64,000 bases of DNA from Allorhizobium undicola ORS 992 = ATCC 700741 (GCF_000621665.1 NZ_JHXQ01000001.1:354851-418850), one strand, 5' to 3'; positions 37,553 to 48,089 are shown, counted from the stretch's first letter. The notes: generated by a model from the letters alone, not told the origin. Numbers and translations: made by a program.

Positions 37553-39034
37553 ATGAGCGAACTGACCCGCCTTACCATTGCCGAAGCCCGCGCCCGACTG
37601 GCTGCGAAGGACATCAAGGCCGTTGAACTCACCGATGCTTACCTTGGCGCCATCGAGGCCGCCAATGACGCGATCAATGCCTATGTGACGGTGACGCCTG
37701 AAATTGCCCGCGACATGGCCCGCGCATCGGATGAGCGTATTGCCTCCGGCAAGGCAGGCGCGCTGGAAGGTATTCCGCTGGGCGTCAAGGATCTTTTCGC
37801 CACGCGCGATGTGCATACGCAGGCCTGCTCCAACATCCTGAACCGCTTCAAGCCGAAATATGAATCGACCGTCACCGCCAATCTGTGGAACGATGGCGCG
37901 GTTTTGCTGGGCAAGCTCAACATGGATGAGTTCGCGATGGGCTCCTCCAATGAAAGCTCGTTCTATGGCCCCTGCGTCAACCCGTGGAAGGCTGAAGGCT
38001 CTGACGAAAAGCTGGTGCCGGGCGGCTCTTCCGGCGGCTCTGCGGCCGCCGTTGCCGCGCAGCTTTGCGCCGGTGCAACCGCAACCGATACTGGCGGCTC
38101 CATTCGTCAGCCTGCGGCCTTCACCGGCACGGTTGGCATCAAGCCGACCTATGGCCGCTGCTCTCGCTTCGGCATCGTCGCCTATGCCTCGTCGCTCGAT
38201 CAGGCCGGTCCGATTGCCCGCGACGTGCGCGATGCCGCCATCCTGCTGAAATCCATGGCCAGCGTGGATGAGAAGGACACGACCTCGGTGGATGTCGCCG
38301 TGCCGGATTATGAGGCGGCCATTGGCCAGTCCGTCAAGGGCATGAAGATCGGCATCCCGAAGGAATATCGCGTCGAGGGAATGCCGGAGGAAATCGAGGC
38401 CCTGTGGCGTCAGGGCATGGAATGGCTGAAGGCAGCCGGTGCCGAGATTGTCGATATTTCGCTGCCGCACACCAAATATGCGCTTCCCGCCTATTACATC
38501 GTCGCCTCCGCCGAAGCATCTTCCAACCTTGCCCGTTATGACGGCGTTCGCTACGGCCTGCGCGTGGACGGCAAGGACATTGCCGACATGTATGAGAAAA
38601 GCCGCGCGGCAGGCTTCGGCAAGGAAGTGCAGCGGCGTATTCTCATGGGTACCTATGTGCTGTCCGCCGGTTATTACGATGCCTATTATCTGCGGGCGCA
38701 GAAGGTACGCACCCTCATCAAGCGCGATTTCGAACAGGCCTTCCACGCAGGCGTGGATGCCATTCTCGCGCCGATCACGCCCTCTTCCGCCTTCGCCATC
38801 GGCGACAAGGATCTCGCGGCCGATCCGGTGAAAATGTATTTGAACGACATCTTCACCATAACGCTCAACATGGCTGGCCTTCCGGGCATTTCCGTGCCTG
38901 CCGGGCTGGACAAGAAGGGCCTGCCGCTTGGCCTGCAATTGATCGGCAAGCCCTTCGAGGAAGAAACCCTGTTCAAGACCGCCCATGTCATCGAAAGCGC
39001 CGCCGGCACCTTCACACCCGCCAAGTGGTGGTGA
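37553..39034 (+). CDS. gatA: Aspartyl/glutamyl-tRNA amidotransferase subunit A
   Basis: A 493-residue amidase-signature enzyme that supplies ammonia from glutamine to GatB. The catalytic Lys is in GVKDLF (near residue 80), the cis-Ser and Ser in [11 protein letters not shown] and [10 protein letters not shown] (near 155-180). Length is normal. The start at 37553 (MSELTRL) is the family start. A GNAT gene overlaps its end. Confidence 0.96.
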   Translation: MSELTRLTIAEARARLAAKDIKAVELTDAYLGAIEAANDAINAYVTVTPEIARDMARASDERIASGKAGALEGIPLGVKDLFATRDVHTQACSNILNRFKPKYESTVTANLWNDGAVLLGKLNMDEFAMGSSNESSFYGPCVNPWKAEGSDEKLVPGGSSGGSAAAVAAQLCAGATATDTGGSIRQPAAFTGTVGIKPTYGRCSRFGIVAYASSLDQAGPIARDVRDAAILLKSMASVDEKDTTSVDVAVPDYEAAIGQSVKGMKIGIPKEYRVEGMPEEIEALWRQGMEWLKAAGAEIVDISLPHTKYALPAYYIVASAEASSNLARYDGVRYGLRVDGKDIADMYEKSRAAGFGKEVQRRILMGTYVLSAGYYDAYYLRAQKVRTLIKRDFEQAFHAGVDAILAPITPSSAFAIGDKDLAADPVKMYLNDIFTITLNMAGLPGISVPAGLDKKGLPLGLQLIGKPFEEETLFKTAHVIESAAGTFTPAKWW

Positions 39035-39518
39035 GCCCATTTACTTTCGGCGGATGGAGGAGGCTGATCGCGAGGCGGTCGGCCATCTTGGCTGGAATGC
39101 CTGGCGGCATAATGGCCCGCCGGATCGGATCATGGCCAACCCCAAGGTTGCGCAGCGTGTGAGAGAGGGCTTTCTGCGCTTTCCCTTCGAGGTGACAGGG
39201 CCGGTATTTCTGGCGGAACGGCATGGTGTGCTTGCCGGTTGGGTGGCGCGGGGCGAAAAGCCGGATTGTCTTTCCGATGTCTGGCTGCTTCCCGATCCGC
39301 AAAGCCATGCCATTGGCGCATCCTTGCTGGAGCATGTCTGTGGCGTTCTTCGTGCCGAAGGGGCAGGGCAGGCGCTCATCTCCACCCACCAGAATCATTT
39401 TCCAGCCATCGGGCTCTATCGCCGTGCCGGTTTCGACATGGTGTGGCAGGGCATGGCTGTCGATTATGTGCTGAAGCTGGAGATCCCGGCGGTCCGCTTG
39501 CGTCGCAGGCTGGACTGA
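38985..39518 (+). CDS. GNAT family N-acetyltransferase
   Basis: Up to 177 residues. The GNAT core runs from [12 protein letters not shown] to the VRLRRRLD C-terminus, with the acetyl-CoA loop region around [17 protein letters not shown] and LYRRAGFDM. The start is uncertain: the domain needs the IYFRR strand before Met 39054, so the ATG at 38985 (overlapping gatA by 50 nt) is listed. Substrate unknown. It is probably co-transcribed with gatA. Confidence 0.78.
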   Translation: MSSKAPPAPSHPPSGGEPIYFRRMEEADREAVGHLGWNAWRHNGPPDRIMANPKVAQRVREGFLRFPFEVTGPVFLAERHGVLAGWVARGEKPDCLSDVWLLPDPQSHAIGASLLEHVCGVLRAEGAGQALISTHQNHFPAIGLYRRAGFDMVWQGMAVDYVLKLEIPAVRLRRRLD

Positions 39519-39538
39519 TATTCCACTGTCCACAGGTT

Positions 39539-39591
39539 GCATGTCCGGAAAAGGACTGCCCCTGCACTTTTGCCGGACACGCTCTGGTCAA
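39539..39591. repeat. Diverged repeat module F
   Basis: GCATGTCCGG and CCGGACACGC form imperfect inverted ends in the gap between two GNAT genes. Confidence 0.4.
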
Positions 39592-39640
39592 TTGCTGAAA
39601 CCAATGTTCTACTTTGAAGCAGGGGACAGTGGAGGCAAGC

Positions 39641-40156
39641 GTGGTTGCGATTCGCAGTGCGCATCCGGAAGAGTTGGTTTTTCTGGCGGATATTGGCTTT
39701 CGGGCCTGGGAACGGGCCATGCTGCCGATCGGGGAAAGCCGCGCCATGGTGGAAAACGCCCGCTCGGCATTCCAGAATTTCACGCGCTCTTCGCCGCTTA
39801 CCATCACTGTGGTGGAAAGCCATGGCAGACCCATGGGCTGGGCGGCGCGCGAAACACTGGATGAGCGCATTTCCGATTTCTGGATCGATCCCGATCATCT
39901 GCGCAAAGGCTATGGTTCAGCCCTGCTTTCAGCGGTGGAGGAAGCGATACGCCATGCAGGCTATGAAGAAACGCGGCTGGAAACCCATGCCCGCAACCGG
40001 GAAGCGGTGCAATTCTTCAAGTCGAATGGTTTCGGGATCCAGTGGCTGTCCGTGGTTTATAATCCCAAGCTCGACCGGGACATGGAAACCGTCGGCATGG
40101 CAAAGCGCCTCGTTCAGAATGAGCGCCTGACCTATGGTCCGGGCGGCATGTTCTGA
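39641..40156 (+). CDS. GNAT family N-acetyltransferase
   Basis: A 171-residue protein of GNAT fold. DFWIDPDHLRKGYGSALLSA (about residues 77-96) is the acetyl-CoA binding motif A, and AVQFFKSNGF is motif B. Substrate unknown. I chose GTG 39641, because GGAGG ends 5 nt before it; an upstream TTG (39614) has no such site. It follows another GNAT gene and may be part of a gatA transcript. Confidence 0.82.
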   Translation: MVAIRSAHPEELVFLADIGFRAWERAMLPIGESRAMVENARSAFQNFTRSSPLTITVVESHGRPMGWAARETLDERISDFWIDPDHLRKGYGSALLSAVEEAIRHAGYEETRLETHARNREAVQFFKSNGFGIQWLSVVYNPKLDRDMETVGMAKRLVQNERLTYGPGGMF

Positions 40157-40235
40157 CCTTGCGTCATGGCGCTCCAACGCTCTGGCTCATCTTTTCCGGT
40201 CAGAAATCCGGCATCACTCTTTGCAGGACACCGCT

Positions 40236-41681
40236 TTATCCGATCAGGTTTGTCAGGCAGCTGGCAGGCAGCGCGAAGGCATGAAGGCGTCTGCCGGCAA
40301 GATAGCCGTCGCGGGGGCTGAGATCAGCCACGGGATCGAGCGTGACGCCATGGCAGGACAGAACCCCGGCTGCCGTTACGTAAAGCACCAGATCATCACC
40401 CTTGGCTGACGTAAGGGGAAAGGTCTGCTCATAGTAGTTTCGCGGAAATCCGCCCTGCGTGCGGGCCAGCACCGTATAGGGCTCGTTGCGCAGCGTGTGG
40501 AAAAGATCGGCCAGAATATCGCGGTTGTCGGCAACGATGGTGGCGGCGCCAACGCGGGTTGCGGTTTCGCCGATCTGTCGTGAAAGCTCGGCGCGACCGA
40601 GATACCGCGCCAGAACGGGTTTGCCATTTGGCAGGCGAACGTCCTGGGCAAGCACCGTCATGAGCGGGAAAAGCAGTGCTGCAAGAGTGTTGATAACGAG
40701 CGATGCGCGAAGCCAGCGCGGCGAATGCGTAAAAAGATAAAACACCGCCAGCATGGTGCCGGCGGCATAGGCTGTCGCGGCCCAATTGGCATAGGCCCGC
40801 GACATCAGCGCCTGAAACACGATGGCCAGCACAATGGGCCAGGACAGGATGAAGAGGTGCTTTTCCGTGGGCTGTGCGCGGCCGCGCACAAGGCGAACGA
40901 ACACCACGATCATGGCGGCGAACAGTACCGGCCCGACCACGCCGAACTGGCTGGAGAAAAATTCCAGCGCCTTGCCCAGTTTGAAGTTCAGGCCGTGCCA
41001 GTCGGCATTTTCAGAGGTGTGTTTCAGCGTTGCGCCGCCATGGGTGGCGTTCCACCAGATATTGGGAAAAATCACCAGCAGCGTCGCGATGGCCGCAAAC
41101 AGGCAATCGCGCAGCGCAATGCGCGTGCGCGGTATGAAAATCGCGGCAATCGCGGCGGTCGCCACAAAGTAGAGCATGGCATATTTTGCCAGCGTACCGA
41201 AGCCGATCGCCACGCCCACCAGCACCGCAAAGCCAGCGGCGCGGCGTTCGATGAGGTGAGAATAGGCGTAGAGGGTGATGGCCAGACAGGGGAAAAGCAC
41301 AGTATCGGTGGACATGAACACGGAAGAGAGCGCCACGCCTGGCAGGGTGGCATAGCTGATCGCCGTCCAGTTTGCGACCTCCTTCGAGCCGGTGAGGCGG
41401 GCTGTGGCGGGAATGAGGATCAGCGCCGTTGCCATATGCAGCAGCGGGCTTGCCAGCCTGATCCAGAAAATATCGCTGGAGCCGCCAAGCGTGGTGAACA
41501 GGTGGATGACCCAGGCAATCATTGGCGGCTTGGAATAATAGCCGAAATCCAGATGCTGCGACCATTGCCAGTATTGCGCCTCATCCACGAAAAGATCGGT
41601 GCCGTCGAAATGCAGCATCACGATACGGTAGGCGGTTAACGCAAGGATAAGAGCGATGGTCACGCGCAGCGAGAGTTTCAT
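40236..41681 (-). CDS. GT39/ArnT-like glycosyltransferase
   Basis: A 481-residue inner-membrane protein with about 11-12 hydrophobic segments. The early VDEAQYWQWS and FGYYSKPPMIAW motifs are typical of GT39 (PMT/ArnT/RgtA) enzymes, which take a sugar from a polyprenyl phosphate carrier on the periplasmic side. The acceptor is not shown; lipid A or core sugars are candidates. The start at 41681 (MKLSLRV) is preferred. It is the last gene of a three-gene minus-strand operon after LAB_N and GT2. Confidence 0.85.
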   Translation of the reverse strand: MKLSLRVTIALILALTAYRIVMLHFDGTDLFVDEAQYWQWSQHLDFGYYSKPPMIAWVIHLFTTLGGSSDIFWIRLASPLLHMATALILIPATARLTGSKEVANWTAISYATLPGVALSSVFMSTDTVLFPCLAITLYAYSHLIERRAAGFAVLVGVAIGFGTLAKYAMLYFVATAAIAAIFIPRTRIALRDCLFAAIATLLVIFPNIWWNATHGGATLKHTSENADWHGLNFKLGKALEFFSSQFGVVGPVLFAAMIVVFVRLVRGRAQPTEKHLFILSWPIVLAIVFQALMSRAYANWAATAYAAGTMLAVFYLFTHSPRWLRASLVINTLAALLFPLMTVLAQDVRLPNGKPVLARYLGRAELSRQIGETATRVGAATIVADNRDILADLFHTLRNEPYTVLARTQGGFPRNYYEQTFPLTSAKGDDLVLYVTAAGVLSCHGVTLDPVADLSPRDGYLAGRRLHAFALPASCLTNLIG

Positions 41682-41688
41682 GATCGGT

Positions 41689-42012
41689 TCAGCTTTCCGA
41701 TTCGTTCGGCAGGCCGGTCTTGCGGCCCTGATGCACCAGCATGAGATTGCGCACATAGACGATCAGGCCGAGGCCCTGCCCGAGGATGATGATCGGTTCC
41801 CCGCGATGCAGGCCATAGGCCAGCAGCATGACGCCACCGGCCAGAGAAAACCACCAGAAGGCCGTGGGCATGACGGAGCGCTTGGCTTTTTCCGATACCA
41901 GCCACTGGATGATGAAGCGCAGCGAAAACATCAATTGCGCCACGACGCCAAGCCCCAGCCAGACGAGATCGCTGGTGGAATGGATTTTGAAATAGGCGAG
42001 AAGGTCGCTCAT
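41689..42012 (-). CDS. LAB_N domain membrane protein (lipid-A-disaccharide synthase N-terminal-like)
   Basis: A 107-residue protein with about three membrane helices. LMFSLRFIIQWLVSEKAKRS and the PTAFWWFSLAGG segment define the LAB_N domain, found fused to LpxB in some bacteria and free-standing here. In Rhizobium a small membrane modulator (RgtF) accompanies the polyprenyl-GalA synthase RgtE; a similar accessory role is plausible. Its start overlaps the GT2 stop by 1 nt. Confidence 0.85.
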   Translation of the reverse strand: MSDLLAYFKIHSTSDLVWLGLGVVAQLMFSLRFIIQWLVSEKAKRSVMPTAFWWFSLAGGVMLLAYGLHRGEPIIILGQGLGLIVYVRNLMLVHQGRKTGLPNESES

Positions 42013-42755
42013 CAGGCTTTACCCAATTCCTGCGGGCGCACACGCTTGCGGCGCTTGATCAGCCACACCACGCCGATCAGGTCGTAAATGCCGACAAGGC
42101 CCCTTTGCAGGTTGTTGTAGTTGGAGGTGCCGGCATGGCGGTGCCGGTGGCTCACATCCACATGCGCCACCGACCAGCCATGGGCGGTGAAAAGCGCTGG
42201 CAGGTAACGATGCATGTGGTTGAAAAAGGGAAGCTCCAGAAACGCATCCCGGCGAAAGGCCTTCAGGCCGCAGCCCGTGTCGCGGGTATGGTCGTTCAGC
42301 AGGCTCTGGCGGATGGCATTGGCTGCCTTGGAGGCAAGCCGCTTGGACAGCGTATCCTGCCGCTTCACGCGCTGGCCCGCGACGAGGGCAAGGCCTGCCG
42401 GACAGTCGGCGGCAATCAGCGGTGCCACGAGGCGGGGAATTTCAGCGGGCGGATTTTGCCCGTCGCCGTCCATGGTGCAGATGACTGGCGCACGCGCGGC
42501 AAGAACGCCCGAATGCACGGCTGCCGACTGGCCACCGGAGGAGGCGTGCGAGAGCCCGCGCAGCCAGGGAAGGCGGGCCATGGCCTGTTCCAGCCGGGCG
42601 CGCGTGGCATCGGTCGAACCGTCATCGATGAAAATCGCCTCGAAATCGAATCCGGCGCAGGCCTCTTCGATTTCGGCAATCATGAGATCGATATTCTCCG
42701 CCTCGTTCTTCATAGGAACGACGATGGAAAAGCGGGGTGTCACGTCAGCGGTCAT
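42012..42755 (-). CDS. GT2 polyprenyl-phosphate sugar transferase
   Basis: A 247-residue family 2 glycosyltransferase of DPM1/ArnC/RgtE form without C-terminal membrane helices. It begins with a Rossmann-like FSIVVPMKNEAENI. The donor-binding IFIDDGSTDAT and TMDGDGQNPP segments (near residue 95) are present. It probably loads a sugar on undecaprenyl or dodecaprenyl phosphate for the GT39 enzyme two genes downstream. The sugar cannot be read from sequence. Confidence 0.85.
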   Translation of the reverse strand: MTADVTPRFSIVVPMKNEAENIDLMIAEIEEACAGFDFEAIFIDDGSTDATRARLEQAMARLPWLRGLSHASSGGQSAAVHSGVLAARAPVICTMDGDGQNPPAEIPRLVAPLIAADCPAGLALVAGQRVKRQDTLSKRLASKAANAIRQSLLNDHTRDTGCGLKAFRRDAFLELPFFNHMHRYLPALFTAHGWSVAHVDVSHRHRHAGTSNYNNLQRGLVGIYDLIGVVWLIKRRKRVRPQELGKA

Positions 42756-42966
42756 GGCCGGTCCAATGGGTGCCAGGGAGTGGATGGCGGCTCCTTAGCT
42801 TGTTTTGCAGGGCTCGTCACCAGAATTGCGGGGTTTTGCCGCATTTGCGTGGCGCAATCCACCAGCATATCGCCGCATCGTCGCCGCGCGTCGCGGCAAG
42901 TCTTGCACCTTGGGGACAATTGCTCTAACCGGAAGAGAAAATACCATTCCTGTAGAAGAGCATGTC

Positions 42967-44472
42967 ATGACCCTTGTCGATACGCGCACGCCCGACCCGA
43001 AACGCCTGATTCCCGGCGCCACCGGCGACTGGGAAGTCATCATCGGCATGGAGGTCCATGCCCAGGTTCTCAGCCAGTCCAAGCTGTTTTCCGGCGCCTC
43101 CACCGTTTTCGGCAATGCGCCGAATTCCAACGTGTCGCTGGTGGATGCCGCCATGCCCGGCATGTTGCCGGTCATCAACGAGGAATGCGTCCGTCAGGCG
43201 GTGCGCACCGGCCTTGGCCTGAAGGCGAAGATCAACAACCGCTCGATCTTCGACCGGAAGAACTATTTCTATCCGGACCTGCCGCAGGGCTACCAGATTT
43301 CGCAGTTCAAGGATCCGATCGTCGGCGAAGGCAAGATCATCATCTCGCTGGGGCCGGATCGCCAGGGCAATTTCGAGGACATCGAAATCGGCATCGAGCG
43401 TCTGCATCTGGAGCAGGATGCAGGCAAGTCGATGCATGACCAGCATCCGACCATGTCCTATGTGGATCTCAACCGCTCCGGCGTGGCGCTGATGGAAATC
43501 GTATCCAAACCGGACATGCGCTCCTCCGATGAAGCCAAGGCCTATATGACCAAGCTGCGCTCCATCGTGCGATATCTCGGCACTTGCGATGGCAATATGG
43601 ATGAAGGCTCCATGCGGGCCGACGTCAACGTTTCGGTGCGCCGTCCGGGCGAAGCGTTCGGCACGCGCTGCGAGATCAAGAACGTCAATTCCATCCGGTT
43701 CATCGGTCAGGCCATCGAGTATGAAGCCCGTCGCCAGATTGCGATTCTGGAAGATGGCGGCGTCATCGATCAGGAAACGCGCCTTTTCGATCCGGGCAAG
43801 GGCGAGACCCGCTCCATGCGCTCCAAGGAAGATGCGCATGATTACCGCTACTTCCCCGATCCGGACCTGCTGCCGCTCGAATTCGACGATGCTTTCGTCT
43901 CCGAACTGAAGGCAACGCTGCCGGAATTGCCGGATGACAAGAAGGCCCGATTCGTCGCCGAGCTTGGGCTTTCGGTCTATGATGCCTCCGTTCTGGTGTC
44001 GGAAAAGGCGATTGCCGATTATTTCGAAGCCGTGGCCGAGGGCCGTGACGGCAAGGCTGCCGCCAACTGGGTCATCAACGACCTCCTGGGCGCCTTGAAC
44101 AAGGCGGGCAAAGCCATTGAAGAGACTCCGGTTTCTCCCGCCCAGCTCGGTGGTATTATCGACCTCATCAAGGACGGCACGATTTCCGGCAAGATCGCCA
44201 AGGATCTGTTCGAAATCGTCTGGAACGAGGGCGGCGACCCGGCTGCGCTGGTGGAAAGCCGTGGCATGAAGCAGGTCACGGATACTGGCGCCATCGAAAA
44301 GGCGGTTGACGACATCATCGCGGCCAATCCCGATCAGGTGGCCAAGGTCAAGGCAAAGCCGACGCTGGCAGGCTGGTTCGTTGGGCAGGTGATGAAGTCC
44401 ACCGGCGGTAAGGCCAACCCCCAGGCCGTGCAGGCGCTGGTCAAGGCGAAGCTCGGCATCGAAGAGGAATAG
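42967..44472 (+). CDS. gatB: Aspartyl/glutamyl-tRNA amidotransferase subunit B
   Basis: A 501-residue kinase-like subunit that activates the Glu/Asp of misacylated t[33 protein letters not shown], the YVDLNRSG segment and the C-terminal YqeY-like GatB domain are present. The start at 42967 (MTLVDTRT) is the family start. It is 4 kb from gatCA, separated by the GT2 operon on the other strand. Confidence 0.96.
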   Translation: MTLVDTRTPDPKRLIPGATGDWEVIIGMEVHAQVLSQSKLFSGASTVFGNAPNSNVSLVDAAMPGMLPVINEECVRQAVRTGLGLKAKINNRSIFDRKNYFYPDLPQGYQISQFKDPIVGEGKIIISLGPDRQGNFEDIEIGIERLHLEQDAGKSMHDQHPTMSYVDLNRSGVALMEIVSKPDMRSSDEAKAYMTKLRSIVRYLGTCDGNMDEGSMRADVNVSVRRPGEAFGTRCEIKNVNSIRFIGQAIEYEARRQIAILEDGGVIDQETRLFDPGKGETRSMRSKEDAHDYRYFPDPDLLPLEFDDAFVSELKATLPELPDDKKARFVAELGLSVYDASVLVSEKAIADYFEAVAEGRDGKAAANWVINDLLGALNKAGKAIEETPVSPAQLGGIIDLIKDGTISGKIAKDLFEIVWNEGGDPAALVESRGMKQVTDTGAIEKAVDDIIAANPDQVAKVKAKPTLAGWFVGQVMKSTGGKANPQAVQALVKAKLGIEEE

Positions 44473-44475
44473 GGC

Positions 44476-44973
44476 GTGTTCTTCGTCCGGACCGCCACCG
44501 AAAGCGATATGGAGAAGGTGCGCAGGCTTTTGCATGAAACCTGGCACGCCACCTATGACGCATTCCACGGTGCGGCCAAGGTCGAAGAGATCACCCGGCA
44601 GTGGCATTCCCCAGCCGCGCTCAAGGCACAGCTTGAGCGCCGCGACGGGGAGTTTCTGGTGGCCGATGATGGCCGCAGGATCGGTGGCATGGCCTTTGCC
44701 GCCATGGCGCCGAAAATGGCCAAGACCGCAATTCTTCACCAGCTTTACGTCCACCCTTCCTTGCAGCGGCAGGGCATTGGGCGCGATCTCTTTGCAGAAT
44801 TGGAAACATGTTTTCCCGATGCCGAGGTGATGCGGCTGGAGGTGGACGAGAAGAATTCCGGCGTAATTGCCTTCTACACCGCGCATGGCTTTAACGAGGT
44901 GGACCGGATCGGCGGGGGCGGCGGCGAGGCCAGTGAGATTGCTGTGCGCGTGCTGGAGAAGACGCTGAAATAG
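44476..44973 (+). CDS. GNAT family N-acetyltransferase
   Basis: A 165-residue GNAT protein. ILHQLYVHPSLQRQGIGRDLF (about residues 90-110) is the acetyl-CoA loop and VIAFYTAHGFNEV is motif B. It starts with GTG 3 nt after the gatB stop, so it is translationally coupled. Substrate unknown. Confidence 0.82.
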   Translation: MFFVRTATESDMEKVRRLLHETWHATYDAFHGAAKVEEITRQWHSPAALKAQLERRDGEFLVADDGRRIGGMAFAAMAPKMAKTAILHQLYVHPSLQRQGIGRDLFAELETCFPDAEVMRLEVDEKNSGVIAFYTAHGFNEVDRIGGGGGEASEIAVRVLEKTLK

Positions 44974-45152
44974 GTTTTTTCGGAAGATGATCCTCGGTCT
45001 TGGAATGGAGATTGGGGCAGCGATTTTTCATTGCATTGCAGGCTGAAATGACGATGAGGGCGACCGCTTTTGCTGGACAATCCCGGCGCGAGGCGTCATA
45101 AGCGAAACAGAATGAAAGCTGCCAGCGCGGCTGGCAGAGCCGAGGACGAGAC

Positions 45153-45551
45153 ATGAAGCAGCTTCTGTTGCAGATTTTCACCTGGTGGAGCGGCCAGACT
45201 ATCGGAACCCGTTTTTTCACCTGGCGCCATGGAAAGCGCGTCGGTGAAGACCAGTTCGGCAATATCTATTACGAGGGCCCGCTGTCCAGCTATGGTCTTC
45301 CGCGCCGGTGGGTGGTTTTCAAGGGCTATGCCGAAGCCTCCGCCATTCCTCCGGGCTGGCATGGCTGGATGCATCACCGCACCAACACGCCGCCGACCAA
45401 GGATAATTATCAGCCCCGCGAATGGGAAAAGGCGCATCACGCCAATCTCACCGGTTCTGCTGCCGCCTATCGCCCGCAGGGTTCGATTGCCGCCACCGGG
45501 GAACGCCCGCGCGTAACCGGCGATTACGACGCCTGGACGCCGGGCAACTAA
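45153..45551 (+). CDS. NDUFA12-like complex I accessory protein
   Basis: A 132-residue protein with the NDUFA12/B17.2 signature: WSGQTIGTRFFTWRHG, DQFGNIYYEG and WHGWMHHRTNTPPT. In alphaproteobacteria and mitochondria it belongs to or helps assemble NADH:ubiquinone oxidoreductase. It is followed by a DUF2155 gene, the order seen in related genomes. Confidence 0.9.
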   Translation: MKQLLLQIFTWWSGQTIGTRFFTWRHGKRVGEDQFGNIYYEGPLSSYGLPRRWVVFKGYAEASAIPPGWHGWMHHRTNTPPTKDNYQPREWEKAHHANLTGSAAAYRPQGSIAATGERPRVTGDYDAWTPGN

Positions 45552-45649
45552 GCCTCCGGGCTTTGGCCATAATTGCCGCATAGACAGGTAGGGGCTGGAA
45601 GGACATACCTCCGGCCCCGAACCTTATGATTTTCTGATTGAGGAATGAC

Positions 45650-46078
45650 GTGTCCATGCTGACAGTTCGCCTGCGCCCCTGGCTCTTCTCAGTTGCCGCT
45701 CTGGCGCTGTCCGGGCTTACCCTGCCGGGTTCTGTGCAGGCAGCACGCATTTCCAACACGGTTGCCGTCTTCTCCGGCCTGGACAAGATTACCGGACGCA
45801 TAACCGAATTCGACGTTTATGTGAACGAGACGGTGCAGTTCGGCGCCTTGCAGGTCACGCCCAAGGTTTGCTACTCGCGCGATTCGTCCGAGGCACAGCA
45901 CGTCGATGCCTTCGTACAGGTGGAGGAAATCACCCTCGACCGCAAGATTCGCCGCATCTTCTCGGGCTGGATGTTTGCCGATAGTCCGGCGCTGAATGCC
46001 GTGGAACATCCCATTTATGACGTCTGGCTGAAGGACTGCAAGCAAAGCTCCGACGTACCGAAGCCCAGCCAGAAGTAA
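45650..46078 (+). CDS. DUF2155 domain exported protein
   Basis: A 142-residue protein with a signal peptide (about residues 3-31, ending near SVQA) and a DUF2155 core (VCYSRDSSEAQHVDAFVQVE, FSGWMFADSPALNA). Function unknown; it is probably periplasmic, with a Cys pair. Start choice is GTG 45650 or ATG 45656, both after GAGGAA. It converges with aat, with 5 nt between the two stops. Confidence 0.82.
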   Translation: MSMLTVRLRPWLFSVAALALSGLTLPGSVQAARISNTVAVFSGLDKITGRITEFDVYVNETVQFGALQVTPKVCYSRDSSEAQHVDAFVQVEEITLDRKIRRIFSGWMFADSPALNAVEHPIYDVWLKDCKQSSDVPKPSQK

Positions 46079-46083
46079 TCCTT

Positions 46084-46728
46084 TCAACCAGAAGTCCCGC
46101 TGGATTCTCCGGGCAGCAAAAACGGCCGGTGGGGAGGGGCGATGGCGCGCTCCAGCATCAGGCAATAATCGGCCTTGGGGACGTCAATGGCGCCAAAGGT
46201 TTTCAGATGGTCCGTGGTAAACTGCGTGTCCAGAAGCATGAAGCCCTGCAGCCGCAAGCGCTCGACGAGATGCACGAGACAGATCTTGGAGGCATTGCTG
46301 CGGCGGGAAAACATGCTTTCGCCAAAAAAGGCCGCCCCGAGAGAAACACCGTAAAGACCACCAACCAGTTCGCTGCCTTCCCATGCCTCCACGCTGTGGG
46401 CGTGGCCCATGCGGTGAAGCTCGCCGTAAAGCCTGACGATGGTCTGGTTTATCCAGGTTCCGGGACGGTCTGGCGCAGGTTCCGCGCATTTTTCCATGAC
46501 GCGGGAAAAAGCGGTATCATAGCGAATGGAAAAGGGTTTTTGCCGAATGGTCTTGGCAAGGCTCTTGGACACGTGAAAACTGTCCAGCGGCAGGATGCCG
46601 CGCATTTCGGGTTCGACCCAGTAGAGGTCCGGGTCGTCCGCGGCTTCAGCCATCGGAAACATGCCGATGGAATAGGCACGCAGCAGGATTTCCGGCGTCA
46701 AGCCCATATCCCTGCTGCGTCTTCCCAT
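46084..46728 (-). CDS. aat: Leucyl/phenylalanyl-tRNA-protein transferase
   Basis: A 214-residue N-end-rule enzyme that adds Leu or Phe to proteins with N-terminal Arg or Lys. [13 protein letters not shown], the [17 protein letters not shown] stretch and [13 protein letters not shown] are characteristic. The start at 46728 is 7 nt after the accC stop; residues further upstream overlap accC. It closes the aroQ-accB-accC-aat directional block. Confidence 0.94.
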   Translation of the reverse strand: MGRRSRDMGLTPEILLRAYSIGMFPMAEAADDPDLYWVEPEMRGILPLDSFHVSKSLAKTIRQKPFSIRYDTAFSRVMEKCAEPAPDRPGTWINQTIVRLYGELHRMGHAHSVEAWEGSELVGGLYGVSLGAAFFGESMFSRRSNASKICLVHLVERLRLQGFMLLDTQFTTDHLKTFGAIDVPKADYCLMLERAIAPPHRPFLLPGESSGTSG

Positions 46729-46735
46729 ATCAACC

Positions 46736-48085
46736 TCAATCCTGCTTGTTGGCCAGATATTTCTCCAGCCAGTGGATGTCATAATCGCCATTGGCAATAT
46801 CAGGATTGGTGATCAAATCCTGAAACAGCGGCAGCGTGGTCTTGATGCCGTCAATGACGAATTCATCCAGTACCCGGCGCAGACGCATCATGCATTCCAC
46901 GCGAGTCCGGCCATGCACGATCAGCTTACCGATAAGGCTGTCGTAATAGGGCGGAATCTTGTAGCCCGCATAGGCGCCGGAATCGACGCGCACACCAAGC
47001 CCGCCGGGAGCATGGAAATGGGTGATGGTGCCGGGCGAGGGAGTGAAATTGCGTGGATCTTCCGCATTGATGCGGCACTCGATGGCATGGCCATGGAAAA
47101 CCACTTCGTCCTGCGTGACGGAAAGTCCGGCGCCGGAGGCAACGCGGATCTGCTCGTTCACGAGGTCGATGCCGGTAATGGCTTCTGTTACCGGATGCTC
47201 CACCTGCAAACGGGTGTTCATTTCGATGAAATAGAACTCGCCGTTTTCATAGAGGAACTCGATGGTGCCGGCCCCGCGATATTTCAGCTTCTTCATGGCG
47301 TCAGCGCAGATCTGGCCGATCTTCATTCGCTGCTCGACATTGAGGGCTGGCGAGTTGGCTTCTTCAAGCACCTTCTGATGGCGGCGTTGCAGCGAGCAAT
47401 CGCGTTCGCCGAGGTGAATGGCGTTTCCGGCGCCGTCGCCGAAGACCTGAACCTCGATGTGGCGCGGCTTTTCGAGATATTTCTCCATATAGACCGCATC
47501 ATTGCCAAAGGCGGCTGCCGCTTCGGTCCGCGCCGTGTTGAAGGCCTCCATCAGGTCTTCTTCGGTCTTGGCCACCTTCATGCCGCGTCCACCGCCGCCG
47601 GCGGTTGCCTTGATGAGCACGGGATAGCCGATCTTGCGGGCGATCTCCAGTGCATTGTCCGGGCGAACCTCACCGTCGGAGCCGGGCACGACCGGGATTC
47701 CCAGTTCCTGGGCGGTCTGCTTGGCGGTGATCTTGTCACCCATCAGGCGGATATGTTCGGCGGTCGGCCCGATGAAGGTGATGCCATGCGCCTCGAGGAT
47801 CTCGGCAAACTTCGCGTTTTCGGACAGAAAGCCGTAGCCCGGATGCACCGCATCAGCGCCGGTGATTTCGCAGGCAGCGACGATCTGGTGGATGTTCAGA
47901 TAGCTCTCGCGCGAGGGAGGCGGGCCAATGCACACGCTCTCATCGGCAAGGCGCACATGCATGGCGTTCGCATCGGCAGTGGAGTGCACGGCAACGGAAG
48001 CGATGCCAAGCTCTTTGCAGGCGCGAAGAACGCGCAGGGCAATTTCGCCGCGATTGGCAATGAGAATCTTGGAGATCGTGCTCAT
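46736..48085 (-). CDS. accC: Acetyl-CoA carboxylase biotin carboxylase subunit
   Basis: A 449-residue ATP-grasp enzyme carboxylating the biotin on Acc[14 protein letters not shown] at the N-terminus, the glycine-rich [12 protein letters not shown] near residue 162 and [16 protein letters not shown] near 290 are diagnostic. The start at 48085 (MSTISK) is the family start. It lies 4 nt after accB. Confidence 0.97.
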   Translation of the reverse strand: MSTISKILIANRGEIALRVLRACKELGIASVAVHSTADANAMHVRLADESVCIGPPPSRESYLNIHQIVAACEITGADAVHPGYGFLSENAKFAEILEAHGITFIGPTAEHIRLMGDKITAKQTAQELGIPVVPGSDGEVRPDNALEIARKIGYPVLIKATAGGGGRGMKVAKTEEDLMEAFNTARTEAAAAFGNDAVYMEKYLEKPRHIEVQVFGDGAGNAIHLGERDCSLQRRHQKVLEEANSPALNVEQRMKIGQICADAMKKLKYRGAGTIEFLYENGEFYFIEMNTRLQVEHPVTEAITGIDLVNEQIRVASGAGLSVTQDEVVFHGHAIECRINAEDPRNFTPSPGTITHFHAPGGLGVRVDSGAYAGYKIPPYYDSLIGKLIVHGRTRVECMMRLRRVLDEFVIDGIKTTLPLFQDLITNPDIANGDYDIHWLEKYLANKQD

Positions 48086-48089
48086 ACGC

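Noticed and set aside
36551..39040. 829-codon open frame opposite the UPF0173, gatC and gatA genes
   Set aside because: It crosses three real genes and their gaps. Shadow of third-position GC bias.
40157..40235. Terminator between the GNAT and GT39 genes
   Set aside because: No stem with a T-run could be drawn in this convergent gap.
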